A DNA stretch of 13,015 nt, taken from the NCBI GenBank assembly GCA_021298235.1, contig JAJTDX010000092.1, positions 1 to 13,015 on the forward strand. Direction: 5' to 3'. The notes beneath the pieces were generated by a model. That model was not told the origin of the DNA. It saw only the letters and a program-made list of their open reading frames with translations, and searched no databases. The position numbers and the translations under genes were made by a program. This DNA comes from Cryomorphaceae bacterium (GTDB taxonomy: Bacteria; Bacteroidota; Bacteroidia; Flavobacteriales; Crocinitomicaceae). This document shows, piece after piece, positions 7,206 to 13,015 of this stretch (the stretch's first letter is position 1; each line of letters opens with the position of its first letter).

Positions 7206-8804
7206 TTAGAAATAAGTTTTTTTTATCCAGGTGTAGAGTGTTGCAAGGATAAGTCCAGAGGCTATACAAAGCAATATAACGGATACAAGATCGCCAATTC
7301 GCGTATAAAATGTTTGCTTGGAATTCAAATCTATTTTGTGACGTAATGCAGTAGCTTGCCACCACTTGGAAGACAACTGAACCTCGCCTTTTTGATCTAT
7401 AAAACAACTTATTCCGGTATTGGCTGATCTCACTACGCATCTTCTGTTCTCAACAGCTCTGAGTTGGGAAAAGCTCATATGTTGCTTGTATCCGGGCGTA
7501 TCTCCCCACCATCCGTCGTTGGTGATGACAAAAATCGCTTCTGCTCCTTTCCGGCATTGCTCGCCACAGAATTCACCGTAAATGGATTCATAACAGATCA
7601 ATGGAGCAAATTCCAAAAGATTTGTTTCAAGTGTTTTCGGTTCTTTTTCTATCCCTAAAGTTCCGGACGTACCTCCATTGTTTATAGACAGTTCTTCCAA
7701 AAAAGGAATCCAGTCAGAGAAGGGAACCTTTTCCACACCAAGAACCAGTTTTGATTTGTGTAGGAATCGATGTCCACCGTCGGGACCAATCAGCAAGGAG
7801 CTATTGTAATATTCAATGAAACCCGGTCCGTCAGTAAGCTTTACTGAAGCTCTTGAATTTTTGAGCTCAAAGAATTCTGCGGTAGAGGCCCCCGTAAATA
7901 AGGATGCTTTTTTCCAGGATTTAATACGCTCTTTTAAAAAGTTGAAAAAGTCAAGTCTGGGTAAGTCCTGTTCAATAAAGGTATTGCTGAGTGCGGTTTC
8001 CGGAGCGAGGACTAATGCAGTATTTGGAGTTATTTTTTTCTCCGCCTCTTTGATTATTTTAACTAACTGTTCCGAAAGTGGAGCCGTAAATTTCTCTTTG
8101 TAGGGATCAATATTTGGTTGAACTGCGACAACCTCTAAAGGTTGTTTTTCCTGAACGTAGGTATTGAATAAAAAAACGGAAAGTAGAATTGGGGCAATTA
8201 AAGTTGTAGTAAGAAGGATGAGATTTTTATTAAATCGAGGGTCGGTTTTCTCTGAACCTATCCAATTTCGAACTAGAACAAAACCGAGGTGATTTACGAG
8301 CATGACCCAAAGGGTTCCTCCGGCTATACCGGTAAAACTGTACCACTGAACCCATGACGTGCGGATGGAAAAGAAATTCCCCATGCTTAACCATGGCCAT
8401 GAGAGCTCCCATCGATGGTGCAGGTACTCAAAACTTCCCCATATACTGACTAAGATCAACCCACTCCAAACTCCACTCAGTTTTTTTCTTACAACATGAA
8501 ATGTTTGAAAGGACAGGGCCATCAATAAAGCATTCAGTATAAATGCCATGATGGCACCTCCGGGACTTGCATTCCAGATCCACCAGGTCGTACCGATATT
8601 GAAAATTATAAAGGTGAGGTAGGCATGAATGAAAACCTTAGAAGACCTGTAGCGGCTTCTAAGAATGTTGTCCTCTACTAAAAGTAAAGGAATCCAGGCG
8701 ACGAAAATGAGCCAGGTCTGACTGCCAGTGAAGGGAAAAGACAGGGTAAGTAACACACCTGAAAGAACACTTAGCAAAAAACGATTACGCCTCGACAATG
8801 ACAT
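7206..8804 (-). CDS. lnt: Apolipoprotein N-acyltransferase
   Basis: Lnt transfers a third acyl chain to the N-terminal cysteine of diacylated lipoproteins at the periplasmic face of the inner membrane. The 532 residues show the expected plan: a multi-span N-terminal half (to about 215, including LSFPF near residue 22 and a WPWLSMGN segment near 136-143), a nitrilase domain (about 223-480), and a final membrane helix near 503-524. The nitrilase triad is visible as Glu269 (APETAL), Lys350 (LHKSKLV) and Cys404 (LICYESIYGE), matching E267/K335/C387 of E. coli. NDGWWGDTPGYKQH and RAVENRR are further Lnt signatures. The ATG at 8802-8804 directly precedes the first hydrophobic segment and fits the family. 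A terminator separates it from the upstream OmpA-type gene, and it appears to have its own promoter. Confidence 0.96.
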   Translation of the reverse strand: MSLSRRNRFLLSVLSGVLLTLSFPFTGSQTWLIFVAWIPLLLVEDNILRSRYRSSKVFIHAYLTFIIFNIGTTWWIWNASPGGAIMAFILNALLMALSFQTFHVVRKKLSGVWSGLILVSIWGSFEYLHHRWELSWPWLSMGNFFSIRTSWVQWYSFTGIAGGTLWVMLVNHLGFVLVRNWIGSEKTDPRFNKNLILLTTTLIAPILLSVFLFNTYVQEKQPLEVVAVQPNIDPYKEKFTAPLSEQLVKIIKEAEKKITPNTALVLAPETALSNTFIEQDLPRLDFFNFLKERIKSWKKASLFTGASTAEFFELKNSRASVKLTDGPGFIEYYNSSLLIGPDGGHRFLHKSKLVLGVEKVPFSDWIPFLEELSINNGGTSGTLGIEKEPKTLETNLLEFAPLICYESIYGEFCGEQCRKGAEAIFVITNDGWWGDTPGYKQHMSFSQLRAVENRRCVVRSANTGISCFIDQKGEVQLSSKWWQATALRHKIDLNSKQTFYTRIGDLVSVILLCIASGLILATLYTWIKKTYF

Positions 8805-8808
8805 TTTT

Positions 8809-8840
8809 CAAAGATAAAAAAAGGGTTAGACTACATCCAA
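8809..8840 (-). promoter_or_regulatory. Candidate promoter of lnt, overlapping the upstream terminator
   Basis: On the minus strand, TTG (8840-8838) is followed after 21 bases by TATCTTTG (8816-8809). This matches the Bacteroidota TTG-N17-23-TAnnTTTG arrangement fully. The TTG lies in the 5' arm of the terminator hairpin, and the -7 element starts in its T-tract. Only four bases separate the -7 element from the lnt ATG, so the predicted start of transcription is at or beside the start codon. Confidence 0.5.
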
Positions 8841-8844
8841 CCCT
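8816..8844 (-). terminator. Intrinsic terminator after the DUF5723-OmpA gene
   Basis: On the minus strand the arms AGGGTT (8844-8839) and AACCCT (8827-8822) pair perfectly. A G-T wobble and two further pairs extend the stem to nine pairs around a five-base loop. The 3' arm runs directly into seven T residues (8822-8816). It lies 24 bases beyond the stop of the OmpA-type gene, as expected for its transcript end. Confidence 0.8.
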
Positions 8845-8867
8845 CTCTTGTTATGTTTGGTTAACTC

Positions 8868-11378
8868 TTACTTCAAGATAATTTTCATTTCAACGCGCCT
8901 GTTCTTTTGTCGTCCTTCCGGAGTATCGTTCGTGGCAATTGGCATTGTTTCTCCGAAATAAAGTACGAAGAATCTGCTCGCATCAATTCCTTGAGAGGAT
9001 AGATAGTTCTTTACAGCCTCTGCTCTCTTCTTCGAAAGTATGAGGTTTTTCTGATCGTCACCAACATTATCCGTATGACCTGAGATCTGAAGATTCCATG
9101 CAACTTTTTTCTTCAGCACTTCCGCAAGCTCACTGAGTGAAGGGAACGAAACCTCTTTTATGATGTCTTTTCCTGTTTCAAATTCAAGGTTATCGAAAGC
9201 TGTTTTCAAGATTTCTTCCACCTCTTTTTCGATTACCGGACAGCCTTTATTGGCCACGGGTCCAGGAGTCGCAGGACAATCATCGTCTTTGTCTAACACG
9301 CCATCGCTGTCTGTATCCTGATATGGGCATCCTTTGTTCTGAATCGGTCCGGCAAGATTTGGACACTCATCGTTTTTATCCAACAGTCCATCTCCGTCTG
9401 TATCAGGCCAAGGACAACCCTTATTTTCTTTCGGGCCATACTGTTCCGGACAGTCATCAAGGAAATCGAATAGACCATCCTTGTCAGTGTCTGGACAGCC
9501 TTGATTAACAAGCGGACCAGCGACTTCAGGACATGCATCTTCATCGTCTTTGATGCCGTCTCCATCAGTGTCCGGACAACCTTTAAATGTCACGAGACCC
9601 GCAATCTCCGGACATTCATCCTCCGGATCGATAACCTCATCGTTGTCTTTGTCAGGGCAACCATTGAATTTTTGAATTCCCGCTAAATCAGGACATTTAT
9701 CTTCACTGTCAATTATCTTGTCCCCATCTTTATCCGGGCAACCCTTAAATTCTGCAAGGCCGGCTTCTCTTGGACAATTATCGAGCATGTCTTCAATTCC
9801 ATCCCCATCCGTGTCCGGACAACCTTTGAAAGCCCAGATTCCCGGTACTGAAGGACATACATCTTTTTTGTCCGAAACCTTATCGTTGTCCTCATCGCGT
9901 GGGTGGCCATAAAGAATTGGAACACGAAGTCCCATATATAGCTCCGCACCGCGCACTTTTCCTACAGCAAATAATGTTTTAAAATCCGTACAACCTATTG
10001 TCAACGGACCCAGACGAGTTGCGATTCCAGCTTTGAATCCCGAATACGAATTAATGGAAAGAGGGAGATGTAAACCAAACCAGGCATAATCAAAGCTTGG
10101 AGTTAAAGAGAATTGGTTGGCAATATGCACATTTGTTCCTTTTTTTCTGGAATTCACATTTAGTATACCCGTAGCATTCACATAAAACCATTTCCAGATA
10201 TTATAATCTACCTGCAAACTCAATGCGGTAGGTGTATACATAAAGAATGTGGAAGAAGCTTCTTCCGTTTCATCCCATTGATCTACGGTACTCGTAATTA
10301 AACTATCCAGAATACTGTCTGCTTGTGCAAGAGAACCTGCTGATTCAAAAACATTAAGATCAAATTTTGTGCTTGAATTGACTGTAAAGTTTCGGCTTAA
10401 TCCTCCTTTCTGGAATTTCATTCCTCCTAAATCTAAAAGGGAGGCGCCCACACGAAGTTTGTATTTCTCGCGATCTCTGCGCCATAAGTCAGTTTCACCA
10501 TCCATATCGTACTTGTAACTTTTCCAATTCGGGCGCCATTCGTAAACAACTCCTAAATCAAGTCCCAAACCAAATTTCGAGGTCATCTTCATCAGATCTT
10601 GATCACCATTGGCAAATCCATCTATATTTCCAGAATATCCGTAATCAAAATTTCCTTGCAAGGCAAGTGAAGTATCCTTGTCCTGAAGCTTGTAATAAAA
10701 ATCATTGGTATGCATGTAGGCCGAAACCAATCCCGTTAAATATTTAGCTCTACCTCCTGCTTTCAAAAAATGTTCTCCATCATCTTTGATGACTTGGCTA
10801 TAGTTGATACCATACTCGAGCCAGGTCATACTACTTACTCTAAGTCTTTTTTCTTCAATTTCCTGATTCCAGAGCTGTGAATAGTCTAAACCATTTTCTG
10901 CAAGAATTGCCAGTTTTGAATCTACATCGTCCACGTTGGTAATCGACCTTAGTTTACCTGTAAAGCCAACAGCAATTTTTCGGTTTAGATGAAACATAAA
11001 ATTCAGAAGATCGATCTGTGCATTTACATAAATTCCAAGCTTATCTGAGGAATTTTCATCATATCTTTGAAGGATATATCGATCCATAAAAGTGTTCTCT
11101 GGACGTGCCCAGGAGTTGTATACTGACGTGTCTAAAAATGATTTCGTCCACCACTTCGGCATATCTTTCGTGTCAAATTGCATGGCATTTTGGTACGCAG
11201 TTACGTTGAAGCTAAATAGATTAACATCAACTGCAAAGCGTCCGTCAACAAAGCTTGCAGGTTGAAGATCTGTTCCCATTACGCCACTGTAATTGCTGGA
11301 GTGAACTCCAAGATAATTTTGAGCGTGAAAATTTAAAGATGCCAACACAAGACATACAACTCCAATTAGTTTTTTCAT
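8868..11378 (-). CDS. DUF5723-like outer-membrane protein with thrombospondin type 3 repeats and C-terminal OmpA domain
   Basis: An 836-residue protein. Residues 1-20 form a signal peptide (HAQ end). Residues about 21-490 resemble the DUF5723 family of Bacteroidota outer-membrane proteins, with NYLGVHSSNYSGVMGTDLQP at the start and many alternating beta-strand segments (inferred outer-membrane barrel). Residues 495-713 hold eight calcium-binding thrombospondin type 3 units (DxDxDG-type loops with CP and GCP). Residues about 727-836 are an OmpA C-terminal domain: SGHTD with Asp770, and SKKRAEAVKNYL with Arg785. These are 15 residues apart, as in the peptidoglycan-binding Asp/Arg pair of OmpA, and NRRVEM ends the domain. 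Known roles of these parts suggest an outer-membrane protein tethered to peptidoglycan through a stiff Ca-binding stalk; any further function is unknown. It lies 17 bases after the upstream gene, probably one operon, and is followed by a terminator. Confidence 0.9.
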   Translation of the reverse strand: MKKLIGVVCLVLASLNFHAQNYLGVHSSNYSGVMGTDLQPASFVDGRFAVDVNLFSFNVTAYQNAMQFDTKDMPKWWTKSFLDTSVYNSWARPENTFMDRYILQRYDENSSDKLGIYVNAQIDLLNFMFHLNRKIAVGFTGKLRSITNVDDVDSKLAILAENGLDYSQLWNQEIEEKRLRVSSMTWLEYGINYSQVIKDDGEHFLKAGGRAKYLTGLVSAYMHTNDFYYKLQDKDTSLALQGNFDYGYSGNIDGFANGDQDLMKMTSKFGLGLDLGVVYEWRPNWKSYKYDMDGETDLWRRDREKYKLRVGASLLDLGGMKFQKGGLSRNFTVNSSTKFDLNVFESAGSLAQADSILDSLITSTVDQWDETEEASSTFFMYTPTALSLQVDYNIWKWFYVNATGILNVNSRKKGTNVHIANQFSLTPSFDYAWFGLHLPLSINSYSGFKAGIATRLGPLTIGCTDFKTLFAVGKVRGAELYMGLRVPILYGHPRDEDNDKVSDKKDVCPSVPGIWAFKGCPDTDGDGIEDMLDNCPREAGLAEFKGCPDKDGDKIIDSEDKCPDLAGIQKFNGCPDKDNDEVIDPEDECPEIAGLVTFKGCPDTDGDGIKDDEDACPEVAGPLVNQGCPDTDKDGLFDFLDDCPEQYGPKENKGCPWPDTDGDGLLDKNDECPNLAGPIQNKGCPYQDTDSDGVLDKDDDCPATPGPVANKGCPVIEKEVEEILKTAFDNLEFETGKDIIKEVSFPSLSELAEVLKKKVAWNLQISGHTDNVGDDQKNLILSKKRAEAVKNYLSSQGIDASRFFVLYFGETMPIATNDTPEGRQKNRRVEMKIILK
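9240..9896 (-). repeat. Eight tandem thrombospondin type 3 units within the OmpA-type gene
   Basis: The protein units recur every 27 residues (81 bases) for six copies, then every 29 residues for the last two, which gain two residues after GCP (WP and YQ). Each unit has an Asp-rich calcium loop, then CP, then GCP. Every CP cysteine is exactly 12 residues from the next GCP cysteine (508/520, 535/547, 562/574, 589/601, 616/628, 643/655, 672/684, 701/713). The first unit has HPR in place of a GCP at its start, so the 16 cysteines form eight complete pairs. The DNA copies have diverged and are coding repeats only. Confidence 0.9.
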
Positions 11379-11395
11379 AGTCGTAGACTGTTTTA

Positions 11396-13015
11396 TTATT
11401 TTTTAATGTAGTACTGGACGATGTACTTATCGACTACGGTGGTTAGCAATAGATCTTCTCCTGTAAGAGAAAGCTGACATTTCTTGCTTCCCTCAAATGA
11501 ACGATCCATGAACTTTCCTCCATCTAATTCATAGAGGTAAGAATTATTTTCTAGTCCATCTACCAAAGTGACGTAAGAAACCCCATTGATGGTTTGTAAA
11601 TTCCAGAATTCGGCATCTTTCACGTCTGTTTTTACTTTTCCAATGAAGGCACCCTGCGCACCGAAAAACTGAATCTGGCCATTATTAAAATTGGACATGT
11701 ATGTCTCTTTCCTGCCTTTTTCACTTGAGAGAAGTTTTCCTTTAGAGGTAGAACGTACGTCTTGTTTGATTCCTTTTTGATTGACACTTGAGAGTTTTCC
11801 GCCATCAGAGGTTAACATAAACAGCTCATTGTCAGAAATCGTGGAGATACTTTCTCCCGGTAAAGCAAATGAACGATAAACCTGTTTCTTCTCCGCATCT
11901 ATCATGACAAAGTTGGCGCTATTTAAAATTCCAAAGAATAGTTTTTCCTGACTGATCCAAATCTCTACAGGTTGAGAAATTTCATTTAGTCCATGAGGGA
12001 ACGTAGAAAGTTTTTTTCTTTTAGAATCAAAGACGACCACATTTCCACTATTATCAGGATATGCAATGTAGAGTTTTCCTTTAAAATTGAAGAGAGTAGC
12101 ACTTTGTGTCGGTGTCCTGGAGCCAATGGGAATAGGTCCGCCGGTCACATATTTCCCTGATTTATCGAGTAAATGAAGAGCATTCTTTGTTGTGACTAAA
12201 ATGAATTGGTATTCCTCGTTGTAATGAATTCCTCCAATTGTTTTGGCATTTAAGTTTTTTACCCAATTCATTCGTCCACCGGTGTAAGACATCAGTTCGC
12301 CTGTTGCGGTCAACGTGATGAAATTACCTTTGCCATTGAAGGAGATGAAATCATTGATTTTCGCGTTAATATTGAATGTTTTAGAATCGTCTGATTCTTT
12401 TACATCTTCCTCACTTTCTTCACTGGTTTCTTTCTGAACTGGAATTGTAATATTGCTGAAAATACCTTCTCCGTAATGAGTTTCAAGTAGTTTTGATTTA
12501 TATACAGTTTTGGTATATCTTGTGTCTCCATCAATGAATCTTTCCGAAACCCGTGCAGGAAGGTCAGCATAAATTTCATCCAATGAGAACTGTTCAGACG
12601 AAAGCGTGTTTTCGAGCTTCAGTTGTCCCACAATATCAGAACCAACCCATTCTTCCTCGGAAAGAATGCAATAATCTCCCTCAATAAACACATGAAAGAA
12701 AGTGTTTTCTGTCGAAGGGAATTCATTCGTCAGTTTGATGCCTTTGAAAGAGGCATGTTCTTCACCGATTTCTTCCTTACCTAATCTAGAATTGAGTATA
12801 TCAATGGGTGATTTCCCCGGAAGTATATCAGTTATGATGGCATCTTTACCTTTGAATTGAAATGAAACGAAACCTTTTGAAATCCATTCTTTCATAGGAC
12901 CTTTGGAATAGTCGCCACCCAAATACGATGCGTAGTCCTTTTGAAGAAAGTGGTATTTCTTGATGTTCCTGGGAATAGCGGACGAGAAGACGCTTCGATC
13001 ATCAATCTGTTTTCC
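11396..13015 (-). CDS. Protein of unknown function with beta-propeller-like C-terminal half, 5' end outside the window
   Basis: The frame is open to the right window edge: a further 31 sense codons lie upstream of the TTG at 12920-12922, so that TTG is not the start and the true N-terminus is missing. About 539 residues are visible. The N-terminal half (to about 12434) shows mixed segments such as KEWISKGFVSFQFKGKDAII, and I cannot assign it to a family with confidence. A very acidic, Ser/Glu/Asp-rich linker follows at 12383-12433. The C-terminal half has repeated strand-turn units (FITLTATGELMSY, FILVTTKNALHLLDKSGK, LYIAYPDNSGNVVVFDSKRK, LFMLTSDGGKLSSVNQKG), which suggests a PQQ- or WD-like propeller. 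No catalytic motif is visible. It lies 17 bases upstream of the OmpA-type gene on the same strand, so the two may act together in the envelope; that is inference only. Confidence 0.75.
   Translation of the reverse strand, partial: GKQIDDRSVFSSAIPRNIKKYHFLQKDYASYLGGDYSKGPMKEWISKGFVSFQFKGKDAIITDILPGKSPIDILNSRLGKEEIGEEHASFKGIKLTNEFPSTENTFFHVFIEGDYCILSEEEWVGSDIVGQLKLENTLSSEQFSLDEIYADLPARVSERFIDGDTRYTKTVYKSKLLETHYGEGIFSNITIPVQKETSEESEEDVKESDDSKTFNINAKINDFISFNGKGNFITLTATGELMSYTGGRMNWVKNLNAKTIGGIHYNEEYQFILVTTKNALHLLDKSGKYVTGGPIPIGSRTPTQSATLFNFKGKLYIAYPDNSGNVVVFDSKRKKLSTFPHGLNEISQPVEIWISQEKLFFGILNSANFVMIDAEKKQVYRSFALPGESISTISDNELFMLTSDGGKLSSVNQKGIKQDVRSTSKGKLLSSEKGRKETYMSNFNNGQIQFFGAQGAFIGKVKTDVKDAEFWNLQTINGVSYVTLVDGLENNSYLYELDGGKFMDRSFEGSKKCQLSLTGEDLLLTTVVDKYIVQYYIKK

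Noticed and set aside
7210..7230. T-rich tract after the 5619-7205 gene as an intrinsic terminator
   Set aside because: A run of eight T is present, but no stable GC-containing hairpin precedes it; the tract encodes the Lys-rich end of lnt on the other strand.
7000..7440. Minus-strand open frame of 146 codons across the end of the 5619-7205 gene and lnt
   Set aside because: It spans two convergent genes whose frames are strongly supported and has no recognisable protein features; it is a shadow frame.
9240..9896. CRISPR-like or satellite array
   Set aside because: The periodicity of 81-87 bases lies within one open frame and encodes thrombospondin type 3 units; the DNA copies are diverged and there are no unique spacers.
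1..13015. Defence system, phage module, insertion sequence or biosynthetic cluster
   Set aside because: All reading frames of substance are accounted for by housekeeping and envelope proteins; no transposase, integrase, nuclease, toxin-antitoxin pair or terminal inverted repeats were seen.

Overview
The window looks like chromosome of a member of the Bacteroidota, probably near the Flavobacteriales. This rests on a C-terminal type IX secretion (T9SS) sorting domain, a DUF5723-like barrel fused to an OmpA domain, a TPR-PD40 lipoprotein-free periplasmic protein, TAnnTTTG-type -7 promoter elements and an AT-rich composition without strong Shine-Dalgarno sites. I see no mobile element, phage gene, RNA gene, CRISPR array or defence system. 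Coding density is very high, and no stretch longer than about 100 bases lacks a gene.

Layout. Positions 2-1213 (+) hold the 3' end of a secreted copper type II monooxygenase-like protein with two Ig-like domains and a T9SS tail. Convergent to it is a minus-strand block: an EI24-type membrane protein (3417-4226), a TPR-PD40 periplasmic protein (1973-3340) and truA (1210-1953). On the plus strand, purB (4320-5622) is followed, with an ATGA overlap, by a secreted protein of unknown function (5619-7205). The rest is on the minus strand. A 5'-truncated gene of unknown function (11396-13015) lies 17 bases upstream of a DUF5723/thrombospondin-3/OmpA fusion (8868-11378). A clear intrinsic terminator follows, and then lnt (7206-8804).

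How the genes relate. truA (tRNA pseudouridylation), purB (purine synthesis) and lnt (lipoprotein maturation) are housekeeping genes. The others are envelope or secreted proteins typical of Bacteroidota: two beta-propeller-like proteins, one outer-membrane/peptidoglycan bridging protein and one T9SS cargo. No single pathway joins them.

The most notable observation is that purB is broken. About 50 bp are missing exactly where the most conserved fumarase/aspartase-superfamily signature loop should be. This shifts the frame and removes the catalytic serine, while both flanks remain intact. It is either a recent inactivating deletion in a normally important gene or an assembly/sequencing error. 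The second point of interest is the 63-bp gap upstream of lnt, where an intrinsic terminator and a good Bacteroidota promoter overlap and the promoter lies almost against the lnt ATG, suggesting a leaderless message.
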